Positions 24,733 through 34,417 of a stretch of 64,000 bases of DNA are shown piece after piece. Within the stretch, counting starts at the first letter, position 1, and each line of letters opens with the position of its first letter. Location of the stretch: the NCBI RefSeq assembly GCF_900188455.1, contig NZ_FZOL01000007.1:124001-188000 (forward strand), given 5' to 3'. Below the pieces are notes generated by a model that worked only from the letters and a program-made list of their open reading frames with translations, was not told the origin of the DNA and did not search any database. Source of the stretch: Pseudomonas japonica (GTDB lineage Bacteria; Pseudomonadota; Gammaproteobacteria; Pseudomonadales; Pseudomonadaceae). Both the position numbers and the translations under genes were made by a program.

Positions 24733-26205
24733 TCAGCGGAACGGCGGCTCGTCGAAACTGCGCAGTTTACGCGAGTGCAGCGAGTTCAGTTCGGTGCGCA
24801 ACAGGTCGAGGGCGGCGATGCCGATCTTCAGGTGCTGGCTGACCGCGCGGTTGTAGAACGCGTTGGCCGCGCCCGGCAGCTTGATCTCGCTGTGCAGCGG
24901 CTTGTCCGAGACGCACAGCAGCGTGCCGTAGGGCACCCGCAGGCGATAACCCTGGGCGGCGATGGTGCCGCTTTCCATGTCCACCGCCACTGCCCGCGAC
25001 AGGTTGATCAACGGGCGCTCCTGGGCCCAGCGCAGCTCCCAGTTGCGGTCGTCGTAGGTCAGCACGGTACCGGTGCGCAGGCGCTTCTTCAGTTCGTCGC
25101 CACGCTCGCCGGTGACCTGCGCCGCGGCCTCCTGCAGCGCCAGCTGCACCTCGGCCAGGGCCGGGATCGGGATGTTCGGCGGCACCACGCGGTCGAGAAT
25201 GCCGTCGCGGCGCATGTAGGCGTGGGCCAGCACGTAGTCGCCGATGGTCTGCGACTGCCGCAGGCCGCCGCAGTGGCCGATCATCAGCCAGCAGTGCGGA
25301 CGCAGCACCGCCAGGTGGTCGGTGATGTTCTTGGCATTGGACGGACCGACGCCGATGTTGACCAGGGTGATGCCATCGCCATCGGCGGCGATCAGGTGGT
25401 AGGCCGGCATCTGGTAGCGGTGCCAGACCACGCCGGCGACCAGCGCCTGCGCCTCGCCGTTGTCCATCGCCTTCTCGATGATGACGTTGCCCGGCAGGAC
25501 CATGCGCACGAAACGCGGGTCGTCGCGCAGTTGCTCCAGGCCGTGGCTGATGAACTGGTCGACGTAGCGGTGGTAGTTGGTCAGCAGGATCCACGGCTGC
25601 ACATGGCGCCAGTCGCTGCCGGTGTAGTGCACCAGGCGCCGCAGCGAGAAGTCCACCCGCGCGGCGTCGAACAGCGCCAGCGGCAGGGTTTCGGCATTGC
25701 CCCAATCGTACAGGCCGTCGGCGATGCCGTCGGTGGCGGCGGACAGGTCGGTGCTCGGGAAGACCCGCGCCAGCGCCGCGGCGGTGATGCCGGAACCGGC
25801 CAGCTCATCACCCTGCTCGACCACGTAGGGATAAGGGATGTTCTGGTCGCTGACACCGACTTCGACGCGCACGGTGAAGTCGTTCATCAGCGGCCGCAGC
25901 TGATCCAGCAGGTAACCGCGAAACGCCGCCGGGTGGGTCACGGTGACGCTGTAGGTGCCCGGCAACTGCACCTTGGCGTAGGCCCGGGTGGTCGCGGGCA
26001 CTTCGCCATGGCAGTGGTAGGTCAGACGCAGTTCGGGATAGCGGAACAGCGAACGCTCGTCGGCGTCCGGCTCGGTACGGTCCTTGAGGTAGCGCTTGAG
26101 CGCCTGGCTCAGGGCCGCGGTGGCGGTTTCATGCAGGACCGCGAGGCGGTCGACGGCCTGCTCGGCGGTTTCCACGACAACGAAAGCTTCATCGAAACGG
26201 GTCAC
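24733..26205 (-). CDS. amn: AMP nucleosidase
   Basis: A 490-residue enzyme that cleaves AMP to adenine and ribose 5-phosphate, tuning the purine nucleotide pool. The N-terminal domain (1-180) is the AMP nucleosidase-specific type; the C-terminal domain is a nucleoside phosphorylase fold with LVNIGVGPSNAKNITDHLAV, HCWLMIGHCGGLRQSQTIGDYVLAHAYMR-type segments and AVDMESGTIAAQGYRLRVPY (the ribose-binding glutamate). Length matches E. coli Amn (484). It starts at ATG 26205, 66 bases from the aidB stop. Confidence 0.95.
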   Translation of the reverse strand: MTRFDEAFVVVETAEQAVDRLAVLHETATAALSQALKRYLKDRTEPDADERSLFRYPELRLTYHCHGEVPATTRAYAKVQLPGTYSVTVTHPAAFRGYLLDQLRPLMNDFTVRVEVGVSDQNIPYPYVVEQGDELAGSGITAAALARVFPSTDLSAATDGIADGLYDWGNAETLPLALFDAARVDFSLRRLVHYTGSDWRHVQPWILLTNYHRYVDQFISHGLEQLRDDPRFVRMVLPGNVIIEKAMDNGEAQALVAGVVWHRYQMPAYHLIAADGDGITLVNIGVGPSNAKNITDHLAVLRPHCWLMIGHCGGLRQSQTIGDYVLAHAYMRRDGILDRVVPPNIPIPALAEVQLALQEAAAQVTGERGDELKKRLRTGTVLTYDDRNWELRWAQERPLINLSRAVAVDMESGTIAAQGYRLRVPYGTLLCVSDKPLHSEIKLPGAANAFYNRAVSQHLKIGIAALDLLRTELNSLHSRKLRSFDEPPFR

Positions 26206-26271
26206 TGGTTACTTCCTGTCTGACATGCAGGCTTCCATCTTGCCTACATCCGATTGCAAAGGCACGTACGT

Positions 26272-27924
26272 TCACAGCGGCCAGACCGGTGTCGCCCGTT
26301 GCACCAGCGCAGCGACATCGACACCGCGCGGCAAGGTGCCGTAGACCCGCCCGCCCTCGCCCAGGCGACTGCCGATGAAGGCATCGCTGACCGTGGCATT
26401 GCCGGCTTCCAGCAACAGCTTGGCCTGCAGGCCGACAGCGATGTCCTCGGTCAGTTGCCGGGCGCGGTACTGGATGTCGCCGGTGTCGGCGAAGGCAGCC
26501 TTGAGGCTGGCGATATGCGCGGCCAGACGGCGGTCGCCGTGACCATCGCCCAGCTCGTCGAACAGGCTGTCGAGCACGCCCGGTTCCTTGGACAGGGCAC
26601 GCAGCACATCCAGGCACTGCACGTTGCCGGAGCCTTCCCAGGTGGAGTTCACCGGTGCCTCGCGGTAGAGGCGCGGCAGGATGCTTTCCTCGACATAGCC
26701 AGCGCCGCCCATGCATTCGGCGGCCTCATTGATCATGGCCGGGGCGCGCTTACAGATCCAGTACTTGCCCACTGCCGTCACCAACCGCGAGAAATGCGCC
26801 TGGCGCGGGTCGTCGAGATGATCCAGGGCCTGGCCCATGCGCAGGCTCAGGGCCAGCGCCGCTTCGCTTTCCAGAGCCAGATCGGCGAGCACGTTCTGCA
26901 TCAGCGGCTGCTCGGCCAGTACCCGCCCGCCGACCTGGCGATGGGCGCAGTGGTGCGCGGCCTGGGTCAGGGCCTGGCGCATCAGGGCGCTGGAACCGAC
27001 CATGCAATCGAAGCGGGTCATCGCCACCATCTCGATGATGGTCGGCACGCCGCGGCCCTCCTCGCCGATCATCCAGGCCAGGGCGCCGCGCAGTTCCACC
27101 TCGCTGGAGGCGTTGGACCAGTTGCCCAGTTTGTTCTTCAGGCGCTGGATGTAGAACTGGTTGCGCTGATCGTCCGGACGGTGGCGCGGCAGCAGGAAAC
27201 AGCTCAGCCCCTTGTCGGTCTGCGCCAGGGTCAGGAAGGCGTCGCACATCGGTGCCGAACAGAACCACTTGTGGCCGACCAGCTCATAGGCCTGGCCCGG
27301 CCCCGACGCACCCACCGGATAAGCACGCGTGGTATTGGCGCGCACATCGGTACCGCCCTGCTTCTCGGTCATGGCCATGCCGAGGGTGACGCCGGCCTTG
27401 TGCCGGTCGCCGACATTGCGCGGGTCGTACTCGGTGGCGAGGACCTTGGGCAGCCAGTACTCGGCCAGCTCCGCTTGCAGCTTCAGCGCCGGCACGGCGG
27501 CGAAGGTCATGGTCAGCGGACAGCCGCTGCCGGCTTCGGCCTGGCTGTGCAGGTAGGTCATGCAGGCGCGGGCGACATGGGCGCCGTCCCGCGGTTCACG
27601 CCAGGGCAACGACGGCAGGCCATGCTCGATGGCCGTGCGCATCAGTTGGTGATACGCCGGATGGAATTCCACCAGATCGACACGGTGGCCGTAGCGGTCA
27701 TGGCTGACGAACTGCGGCTTGTTCTGATTGGCGAGGAAGCCCGCCTCCATCAGCGGCCCACCGGCCAGGGCGCCGTACGCATCGATCCGCGCCTGCGCCC
27801 AACCCGCCCCGTAGCGACGCCCCCACTCCTGCAACGGCAGGTCGAGGCGGTAGAGGTTGGCGCCGTCCAGGGCGGGCGGCTGATTGGTCACCTGGTGGGT
27901 TTCAGCGTACTGATGCAGGTTCAT
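26272..27924 (-). CDS. aidB: Acyl-CoA dehydrogenase family protein AidB
   Basis: A 550-residue flavoprotein of the AidB branch of acyl-CoA dehydrogenases. It follows E. coli AidB in outline: NQPPALDGANLYRLDLPL at the start, FHPAYHQLMRTAIEHG, GCPLTMTFAAVPALKLQAEL, MAMTEKQGGTDVRANTTRA and the C-terminal CMGGAGYVEESILPRLYREA. In E. coli it is induced in the alkylation (Ada) response and binds DNA and isovaleryl-CoA; whether that holds here is unknown. The gene is single, between the ladS-type gene upstream and amn downstream, all on the minus strand. Confidence 0.9.
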   Translation of the reverse strand: MNLHQYAETHQVTNQPPALDGANLYRLDLPLQEWGRRYGAGWAQARIDAYGALAGGPLMEAGFLANQNKPQFVSHDRYGHRVDLVEFHPAYHQLMRTAIEHGLPSLPWREPRDGAHVARACMTYLHSQAEAGSGCPLTMTFAAVPALKLQAELAEYWLPKVLATEYDPRNVGDRHKAGVTLGMAMTEKQGGTDVRANTTRAYPVGASGPGQAYELVGHKWFCSAPMCDAFLTLAQTDKGLSCFLLPRHRPDDQRNQFYIQRLKNKLGNWSNASSEVELRGALAWMIGEEGRGVPTIIEMVAMTRFDCMVGSSALMRQALTQAAHHCAHRQVGGRVLAEQPLMQNVLADLALESEAALALSLRMGQALDHLDDPRQAHFSRLVTAVGKYWICKRAPAMINEAAECMGGAGYVEESILPRLYREAPVNSTWEGSGNVQCLDVLRALSKEPGVLDSLFDELGDGHGDRRLAAHIASLKAAFADTGDIQYRARQLTEDIAVGLQAKLLLEAGNATVSDAFIGSRLGEGGRVYGTLPRGVDVAALVQRATPVWPL

Positions 27925-28005
27925 CCGAGGGCTCCTGATCGATAGGACGTGTCTGAAAAATCCAGTGAATCACGCCCGCCCCCGGACACAAAGTGACAAA
28001 AATGC

Positions 28006-29979
28006 CTAACGCGGCGCGATATATCCCCCGTCCAGCGCGGCCGCGACAGGCAGCGCGACATGCAATTCGAAACTGCTGCCCTGCCCCGGCACCGAGCTGT
28101 GCCGCAACTGTGCGCCGAGCAGATCGGCGAGCTTGCGGCAGATTGCCAGGCCGATACCCAGGCCACCGTATTCACGGCTCATGGAGCCGTCGACCTGGAA
28201 GAAACGCTGGTACAGCAGCGCTTCGTCCAGTTCGACGAAGCCGATGCCGCTGTCGCGCACGGTGAAGGTCAGCGCCAGCAGGTGCTGGCTGGCCTGACCG
28301 CGGACCTGCAGGCTGACGCCACCGCGGTGGGTGAACTTGATGCCGTTGTCCAGCAGGTAACCGAGGCACTGCGCCAGCTTGTGACGGTCGCCCAGCAGGC
28401 GATCCGGCAGGTCGTCGGCGACGTCCAGGTGCAGCAGCAGGTCCTTGTCCATGGCCGGTGAGATGAAACGCGTGCGCAGCTCCTGGACCAGCCCGCGCAG
28501 GCTGAGGGACTCCACCCGCGCGACCAGACGCCCGGCCTGCAGCTCGCTGAGGATGAGGATGTCGTCGACCATGCGCATCATGTTCTGCGCGGCGATGCTG
28601 GCGGTGTGCTGGTACTGACTCAGCTCCGCGCCCATGGGCAAGCCCTGCATCAGTTCGAGCGAGCCGATCACGCCGTTCATCGGCGTGCGCAGCTCATGGG
28701 TCACGGTGGCGAGGAACTGGTCCTTGAGCTGGTTGCTGTGGGCCAGTTGGTGGTTCAGCAGCTCAAGCTTCTGCCCGGCTTCGCGCAGCACCCGCGCGCG
28801 CTCCTCGCGCATGGCGTTGATGCGGTCGGCCAGGGCCAGGGACAGCAGACCGACCTCCAGGGCCGCGCCGATCTGGCTGGCGTACATGGTCAGGAACACG
28901 TTGGGCAGATAACCCAGGACCATCAGGGTGTTGATCAGCCCTCCGAGCAGGAAGGCGCTCCAGGCGATGATGAAATAACGCGCCACGCGCACCCCGCGCC
29001 ACCAGGCGAACAGCCCGGCGGCGAAAATGCACAGGGTGAAGGCCAGCGCCAGGGCAGTGGCCAGGCGCAGGGCCAGGCCATAGTCGGACGCCAGCGCCAT
29101 CACCATCACCAGCGCCGAACTGGCCACCAGCATCAGCAGCAGCCGATCGAAGGCGCGGCTGAGCCGGGCCATGCCGAGGAAACTGCGGGCGAACTGACAA
29201 CCGAACAACCCCGCGGCACCGATGAACAGCGGCGTCGCGGCGTTCGCCCACCACGGGCTGTTCGGCCAGAAGTACGCCACCGCGGCGCCATTCACCGACA
29301 GTTGGTAAAGCCCGAACGAGGCGATATAGAGGATGTACCAGAGGTAGCTGGTGTCACGCACGCTGACATAGATGAACAGGTTGTACACCAGCATGCCCAG
29401 GAGCACGCCGTAGATCAGCCCGAGCACGTAGATCTTCGCCGGCAACGCCTCCAGGTAGGCCTGGGTCGACCACAGGCTCAGCGGGGCCTGGACCGAGCCG
29501 GCGCTGTGCAGGCGCAGATAGACGGTCAGCGCCTGGTCCGGCCGCATCGGCAGCTCGAACACGTAGTTGCTCTGCTCGATCTGTCGGCTGGCATAGGGCA
29601 AGGCATCGCCGGTGCGCTGGACCAGTCGATAACTGCCGCTGGCGTCCGGCAGATAGAGCTCCAGATGATCCAGCGGCGGATAGGCCAGTTCGAGCAACCA
29701 GGTGCGTGGCGCGGCCTCGGGCATGGCCAGATAGTGAAGATCGACCTTGAGCCAGAACACCGAACTCGAATAGCCGGCATTGAGCACATCGGCCTGATGC
29801 GCAGTGAAGTGACGAGCGAAGTCCGGTGCGCTGACCTGGGCGATGGAGGCACTGCCATCAGGGTCTTCGAACACCTGCATGACGCGGCCCAGTGGCAGGT
29901 TTCGGGTCGAGTCGTCGAAGTCGACGGCTCCGGCCAGCAAGGGCAGCCAGCCCAGCAGAATGATCAGCAAATAGCGCAT
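28006..29979 (-). CDS. ladS: LadS-like sensor histidine kinase lacking a receiver domain
   Basis: A 657-residue inner-membrane kinase. Order: signal peptide (MRYLLIILLGWLPLLAGAV), periplasmic 7TMR-DISMED2 domain (about 25-175), seven-helix 7TMR-DISM domain (about 185-390), short coiled coil, HisKA domain with His428 in HELRTPMNGVIGSL, and HATPase with GIKFTHRGGVSL, DSGIGF and GLGIGLAICRKLADLL. It ends right after the ATPase (LHVALPVAAALDGGYIAPR). Position beside thiD and domain order match P. aeruginosa LadS, which feeds the Gac/Rsm pathway, but LadS has a C-terminal receiver domain that this protein does not. It is divergent from thiD. The ortholog call rests on gene order and domain order. 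Confidence 0.85.
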   Translation of the reverse strand: MRYLLIILLGWLPLLAGAVDFDDSTRNLPLGRVMQVFEDPDGSASIAQVSAPDFARHFTAHQADVLNAGYSSSVFWLKVDLHYLAMPEAAPRTWLLELAYPPLDHLELYLPDASGSYRLVQRTGDALPYASRQIEQSNYVFELPMRPDQALTVYLRLHSAGSVQAPLSLWSTQAYLEALPAKIYVLGLIYGVLLGMLVYNLFIYVSVRDTSYLWYILYIASFGLYQLSVNGAAVAYFWPNSPWWANAATPLFIGAAGLFGCQFARSFLGMARLSRAFDRLLLMLVASSALVMVMALASDYGLALRLATALALAFTLCIFAAGLFAWWRGVRVARYFIIAWSAFLLGGLINTLMVLGYLPNVFLTMYASQIGAALEVGLLSLALADRINAMREERARVLREAGQKLELLNHQLAHSNQLKDQFLATVTHELRTPMNGVIGSLELMQGLPMGAELSQYQHTASIAAQNMMRMVDDILILSELQAGRLVARVESLSLRGLVQELRTRFISPAMDKDLLLHLDVADDLPDRLLGDRHKLAQCLGYLLDNGIKFTHRGGVSLQVRGQASQHLLALTFTVRDSGIGFVELDEALLYQRFFQVDGSMSREYGGLGIGLAICRKLADLLGAQLRHSSVPGQGSSFELHVALPVAAALDGGYIAPR

Positions 29980-30239
29980 ACAGCCCCAGCGTGGCCTGAT
30001 CGGTCGCGTCGTGGTGCCTCCAGTCCCTTGAGACGACGAAATCCGTCAGTGCCTGATGTCATTTTCAAAGCACGCTAGCATAGCCTTTTCGGATGATCGA
30101 CAGCCAGGCAAAAATACGCAGCAGAGGCTCTAGCCCGGTGATTACAGCGATTTTCAAGAAATTTGCTGACCAGCTGATCAGAAAACCGCTTTGCAACGGC
30201 AGACCCGGCAAAAGCGTTTGGTGGTAAGCTCGCGCACCT

Positions 30240-31037
30240 ATGAATACCTACAGCTCCCGCCCCGTTGTCCTCTGTCTCTCCGGCCACGACCCCAGTGGCG
30301 GCGCCGGCCTGCAGGCAGATATCGAAGCCCTGATCGCCCAAGGCTGCCACGCCGCTCCGGCCGTGACCGCCCTGACCGTGCAGGATACCGTCAATGTGCA
30401 AGACTTCCGCGTGCTCGACCGCGAGTGGGTGCTGGCCCAGGCCAACATCGTCCTCGCCGACTCGCAGGTCGCCGCGGTCAAGCTCGGCATGCTCGGTTCG
30501 CTGGAGATGGTCGATACCGTCGTCGAGCTGCTCAGCGCCCATCCGCACCTGCCCCTGGTCTGCGATCCGGTGCTGCGTGCCGGTGGCGGCGGGCGCCTGG
30601 GCAAGGACGAAGTCGGCTACGCCATGCGCGAACGCCTGCTGCCGCTGGCCACCATCGCCACGCCGAACCTGCCGGAAGCGCGCATCCTCGCCGAACTGCC
30701 GCAGGGCAGCGCCGACGAATGCGCGGAAAAACTCCTGCCGTACGTCGAGCACCTGCTGATCACCGGCGGCCACGGCGACGAAACGGAAATCCACAACCGC
30801 CTGTACAGCCGCGACGGCCAGCGTCACACCTGGACCTGCCAGCGCCTGCCGGGCAGCTACCACGGTTCCGGCTGCACCCTGGCCAGCGCCCTGGCCGGCC
30901 GCCTGGCCCTCGGCGAGCAACTGCACAGCGCGGTGCGTTCGGCCCTCGACTACACCTGGCGGACCCTGCGCGACGCCGAACAACTGGGCAAGGGCCAATT
31001 CGTGCCGCGCCGCCTGCCGTTGGATTTCTGCTCCTGA
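30240..31037 (+). CDS. thiD: Hydroxymethylpyrimidine/phosphomethylpyrimidine kinase
   Basis: A 265-residue ribokinase-fold enzyme that phosphorylates HMP and HMP-phosphate to HMP-PP for thiamine synthesis. Key parts: [21 protein letters not shown] at the start, [34 protein letters not shown], and the anion-hole motif [14 protein letters not shown] near the end with its catalytic cysteine. It is followed by thiE after 25 bases, a classic pair. No TPP riboswitch is visible upstream. It is divergent from the ladS-like gene with about 260 bases between. Confidence 0.95.
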   Translation: MNTYSSRPVVLCLSGHDPSGGAGLQADIEALIAQGCHAAPAVTALTVQDTVNVQDFRVLDREWVLAQANIVLADSQVAAVKLGMLGSLEMVDTVVELLSAHPHLPLVCDPVLRAGGGGRLGKDEVGYAMRERLLPLATIATPNLPEARILAELPQGSADECAEKLLPYVEHLLITGGHGDETEIHNRLYSRDGQRHTWTCQRLPGSYHGSGCTLASALAGRLALGEQLHSAVRSALDYTWRTLRDAEQLGKGQFVPRRLPLDFCS

Positions 31038-31062
31038 AACATTGATCGCTGTGAGGCCTGTA

Positions 31063-31689
31063 ATGAAGCTACGCGGTTTGTATGCCATCACCGACAGCCA
31101 GTTGCTGGCCGGGCGGTTTCTTCCTTATGTCGAAGCGGCCCTCGACGGCGGCGTGACCCTGCTGCAATACCGCGACAAGAGCGACAACCAGGCACAGCGC
31201 CTGCGTGAAGTCGAAGCCTTGCTGCACCTGTGCGAGCGCTACAAGACCCAGCTGATCATCAACGACGACGCCGAACTGGCCGCGCGCTTCGGCGTCGGCG
31301 TGCACCTGGGCCAGACCGACGGCCCGCTGACCCCGGCACGCACCCTGCTCGGCAGGGACGCGATCATCGGTTCCACCTGCCACGCACAACTGGAACTGGC
31401 CGAACAGGCCGCCAGCGAAGGTGCCAGCTACGTCGCCTTCGGTCGCTTCTTCAACTCGCAGACCAAACCCGGCGCGCCCGCCGCCGACATCGAGCTGATC
31501 CGCCGGGCCAAGGCCCGGATCAAACTGCCGGTGGCGGTCATCGGCGGCATCACCCTGGACAACGCCGCACCGCTGGTCGAGCACGGCGCCGACCTGCTGG
31601 CGGTGATCCACGGCCTGTTCGGTGCCGACAGCACCCAGGAAGTCAGCCGTCGCGCGCGCGCCTTCAATGCCCTCTTTTCCAGTATCTGA
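31063..31689 (+). CDS. thiE: Thiamine-phosphate synthase
   Basis: A 208-residue TIM-barrel enzyme joining HMP-PP and thiazole phosphate into thiamine phosphate. Seen: [76 protein letters not shown] and [14 protein letters not shown] with the phosphate-binding loop. ATG 31063 is preferred to a TTG at 31042 because a GTGAGG ribosome site lies seven bases upstream and the protein then starts at the family's usual place. It lies directly after thiD and 16 bases before hemL. Confidence 0.95.
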   Translation: MKLRGLYAITDSQLLAGRFLPYVEAALDGGVTLLQYRDKSDNQAQRLREVEALLHLCERYKTQLIINDDAELAARFGVGVHLGQTDGPLTPARTLLGRDAIIGSTCHAQLELAEQAASEGASYVAFGRFFNSQTKPGAPAADIELIRRAKARIKLPVAVIGGITLDNAAPLVEHGADLLAVIHGLFGADSTQEVSRRARAFNALFSSI

Positions 31690-31705
31690 TTCGAGAGAGA
31701 CCACC

Positions 31706-32989
31706 ATGTCCCGTTCCGAAAGCCTGTTCGCCAACGCGCAGAAGCACATCCCCGGTGGCGTCAACTCGCCGGTGCGTGCGTTCCGCAGCGTCGGCGGCAC
31801 CCCGCTGTTCTTCAAGCATGCCGAAGGCGCCTACGTCACCGACGAAGACGACAAGCGCTATGTCGACTACGTCGGCTCCTGGGGCCCGATGATTCTCGGC
31901 CACGGCCACCCGGACGTGCTGGAAGCGGTGCGCAAGCAACTGGTCCACGGCCTGTCCTACGGTGCTCCGACCGCCATGGAAACCGAGATGGCCGACCTGG
32001 TCTGCTCGCTGGTGCCATCGATGGAAATGGTGCGCATGGTCAGCTCCGGCACCGAGGCGACCATGAGCGCCATCCGCCTGGCCCGCGGCTACACCGGCCG
32101 CGACAGCATCATCAAGTTCGAGGGCTGCTACCACGGCCACTCCGACAGCCTGCTGGTGAAGGCCGGCTCCGGCCTGCTGACCCAGGGCGTACCGAGCTCC
32201 GCCGGCGTTCCCGCCGACTTCGCCAAACACACCCTGACCCTGCCGTTCAACGATATCGACGCGGTGGCCAAGTCCCTCGCCGAGGTCGGCCAGCAGGTCG
32301 CCTGCATCATCGTCGAGCCGGTAGCCGGCAACATGAACTGCGTGCCACCGGCACCGGGCTTCCTCGAGGGCCTGCGCAGCCTGTGCGACCAGCACGGCGT
32401 GGTGCTGATCTTCGACGAAGTGATGACCGGTTTCCGCGTTGCCCTCGGTGGCGCCCAGGCCCACTACGGTGTCACGCCGGACCTGTCGACCTTCGGCAAG
32501 ATCGTCGGCGGCGGCATGCCGGTGGGCTGCTTCGGCGGCAAGCGTCACATCATGGAACAGATCGCCCCGCTGGGCCCGGTCTACCAGGCTGGCACCCTGT
32601 CCGGCAACCCGCTGGCCATGGCCGCCGGCCTGACCACCCTGAAGCTGATCAGCCGCCCGGGCTTCCACGACGAGCTGAGCGCCTTCACCAGCCGCCTGCT
32701 CGACGGCCTGCAGCAGCGCGCCGATGCCGCCGGCGTACCGTTCGTCACCACCCAGGCCGGTGCCATGTTCGGCCTGTACTTCACCGGCGCGGACGACATC
32801 GTCACCTTCGACGATGTGATGGGCAGCGATGTCGAGCGCTTCAAGCGCTTCTTCCACCTGATGCTGGAAGGCGGCGTGTACCTGGCGCCGAGCGCCTTCG
32901 AGGCCGGCTTCACCTCGATCGCTCACGGCGAAACCGAGCTGAAGATCACCCTGGACGCCGCCGAACGCGCGTTTGCCCAGCTGAAGTAA
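31706..32989 (+). CDS. hemL: Glutamate-1-semialdehyde 2,1-aminomutase
   Basis: A 427-residue PLP enzyme making 5-aminolevulinate in the C5 haem pathway. Family signatures: [98 protein letters not shown], and the PLP lysine in [15 protein letters not shown]. The start [12 protein letters not shown] follows a GAGAGA site; the in-frame upstream extension overlaps thiE. It closes the thiD-thiE-hemL cluster. Confidence 0.96.
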   Translation: MSRSESLFANAQKHIPGGVNSPVRAFRSVGGTPLFFKHAEGAYVTDEDDKRYVDYVGSWGPMILGHGHPDVLEAVRKQLVHGLSYGAPTAMETEMADLVCSLVPSMEMVRMVSSGTEATMSAIRLARGYTGRDSIIKFEGCYHGHSDSLLVKAGSGLLTQGVPSSAGVPADFAKHTLTLPFNDIDAVAKSLAEVGQQVACIIVEPVAGNMNCVPPAPGFLEGLRSLCDQHGVVLIFDEVMTGFRVALGGAQAHYGVTPDLSTFGKIVGGGMPVGCFGGKRHIMEQIAPLGPVYQAGTLSGNPLAMAAGLTTLKLISRPGFHDELSAFTSRLLDGLQQRADAAGVPFVTTQAGAMFGLYFTGADDIVTFDDVMGSDVERFKRFFHLMLEGGVYLAPSAFEAGFTSIAHGETELKITLDAAERAFAQLK

Positions 32990-33013
32990 GCAAGCTAGCC
33001 CGCGGACTACCCT

Positions 33014-33140
33014 CGTAGGAGCGTGGCTTGTCGTGTGACGAACCACCGCGAAAGGAGCGCATAGCGCTCCCGACAATCTCGTTGGCTGGAGGATTCGGGG
33101 ACCGCTGCGCGGTCCTTTCGCGGGCGAGCCCGCTCCTACA
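33014..33140. repeat. REP doublet, arms diverged
   Basis: The left unit begins CGTAGGAGCGTGGCTTGTCG and carries the TGACGAACCACCGCGAAAGG insert; the right unit is a standard GGACCGC...GCGGTCC copy ending CCCGCTCCTACA. The inner hairpin of the left arm (GAGCGCATAGCGCTC) differs from the usual core. It lies in the 334-base gap behind hemL, of which it is the only visible content besides the promoter at 33243. Confidence 0.88.
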
Positions 33141-33242
33141 GGTGTCGCGCAAGCCATAGGACGATCACCTACCTGATCGTAGGAATCCCCCTCAACCCTG
33201 CGCAACAATTGCGTCGCATCGGCAGAAAATCTGGTAAAGACT

Positions 33243-33272
33243 TTGTAAGGTTGGCGCTGCTTAACCCATAAT
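33243..33272 (+). promoter_or_regulatory. Candidate sigma-70 promoter for the Sel1-repeat gene
   Basis: TTGTAA at 33243-33248 and CATAAT at 33267-33272 are separated by 18 bases, about 50 bases before the Sel1 gene start. Confidence 0.5.
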
Positions 33273-33323
33273 GTGCCACCAGACACACATTGGCCGCAGC
33301 TTTGCAGAGGTAAGTCGATCACC

Positions 33324-33878
33324 ATGAACCGCGCCGGCCGCGCCCTCGCCCTGGGCTGCCTGTTGCTACTTCAGCCCCTGCTGGCCATCGCGGCGGGCGG
33401 GGGTAACTCGTTGCTGATCCCCACCACGGGCCGCTGCACCCTCAACACGTCCCCCGAAGAACTCGCCGATGCCGTGAGCCGCTGCAAGCAGGCCGCGCAA
33501 TCCGGCGACGCCCAGGCCCAGTACGAACTGGGCGACTTCTACTACGAAGGCAAGAGCGCCCCGCGCGACCTCAATCAGGCACTCAACTATTTCGAGCAGG
33601 CTTCGCTGCAAGGCCACGCCGATGCGCAGTTCAAACTGGGCACCATGTTCTACCGCGGCGAAGGCGTACCGGCGAACAATATCCAGGCGTATATCGTGCT
33701 GAAGATGGCCGCCGTCAACGGTGCCGAGGATGCGCTGGACCTGGCCGACCAGGTGTCGGCGCAGATGCAGCGCGATGAACTGGAGACCGCCACCCAGGTG
33801 CTGGGGCAGATCTTCCGCAAGTACCTGCTGGAGCTGCAGACCGTCGACGGTCGCACGCCCTTCTCGCCGCTTCCCTGA
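33324..33878 (+). CDS. Sel1-like (TPR) repeat exported protein
   Basis: A 184-residue protein with a signal peptide (RALALGCLLLLQPLLAIA) and two Sel1 repeats: SGDAQAQYELGDFYYEGKSA and GHADAQFKLGTMFYRGEGVP, each about 36 residues, followed by a helical tail EDALDLADQVSAQMQRDEL. Sel1 repeats mediate protein contacts, often in envelope or signalling roles. I chose ATG 33324 because a signal peptide starts there. The partner is unknown. The gene is convergent with the DUF1820 gene. Confidence 0.85.
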   Translation: MNRAGRALALGCLLLLQPLLAIAAGGGNSLLIPTTGRCTLNTSPEELADAVSRCKQAAQSGDAQAQYELGDFYYEGKSAPRDLNQALNYFEQASLQGHADAQFKLGTMFYRGEGVPANNIQAYIVLKMAAVNGAEDALDLADQVSAQMQRDELETATQVLGQIFRKYLLELQTVDGRTPFSPLP

Positions 33879-33884
33879 AGCGCC

Positions 33885-34211
33885 TTATCTTTCCGGCATC
33901 GGCATGGGGAACGGCATGACATTGCCGACGCCCTTGGCATCGCTGATCTTCGGCGTGCCCAGACGCTCCACCTCGTCGATGCGCACGATCGAGTGCATCG
34001 GCACGAAGCTGCGGGTCACCCCTTCGAACTGCGCCTTCAGCTTCTCTTCGCTGGGATCGACCACCACCTGGGTGCGCTCACCGAAGACGAACTCCTCGAT
34101 TTCGAGAAAACCCCACAGATCGCTCTGGTAGATCTGCTTGGCGTACATCTCGAACACCTGACCCTGGTTGAGGAAGATCACTTTGTAGATGGGGGCTTCG
34201 CGCTTGGACAT
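33885..34211 (-). CDS. DUF1820 family protein
   Basis: A 108-residue cytoplasmic protein matching DUF1820: MSKREAPIYKVIFLNQGQVF, AKQIYQSDLWGFLEIEEFVF, TQVVVDPSEEKLKAQFEGV and FVPMHSIVRIDEVERLG. The C-terminus is rich in Met and Pro (VMPFPMPMPER). The longer in-frame start has no support. Function unknown. It is convergent with the Sel1 gene and divergent from ybeZ. In other pseudomonads I recall miaB sitting between this gene and ybeZ; it is not here. Confidence 0.88.
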   Translation of the reverse strand: MSKREAPIYKVIFLNQGQVFEMYAKQIYQSDLWGFLEIEEFVFGERTQVVVDPSEEKLKAQFEGVTRSFVPMHSIVRIDEVERLGTPKISDAKGVGNVMPFPMPMPER

Positions 34212-34417
34212 GGTCGGCAGGCAGAATGACTGGCAAAAAGGGCGCGAATGATAGCACAAGGGCCATCGACCAACGGCACGATCCCGGTCGAGGCAAGATA
34301 ACCGTTTCGTCAACTTCCGCTGCAATAATCCATTGATCGTTTCAGCGCTTTCGCGGCTCCGCAGTCGGCGTTATCCTTGAAATCATATTTCTTGCCCAAG
34401 GGCGGCTTAAAACAACC

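Noticed and set aside
30000..30239. A TPP riboswitch upstream of thiD
   Set aside because: I looked for the conserved CUGAGA and ACCUGA-type blocks and a matching fold and did not find them.
31664..33325. A 553-codon minus-strand frame across hemL
   Set aside because: Antisense to hemL, an unambiguous PLP enzyme; also crosses a REP element.
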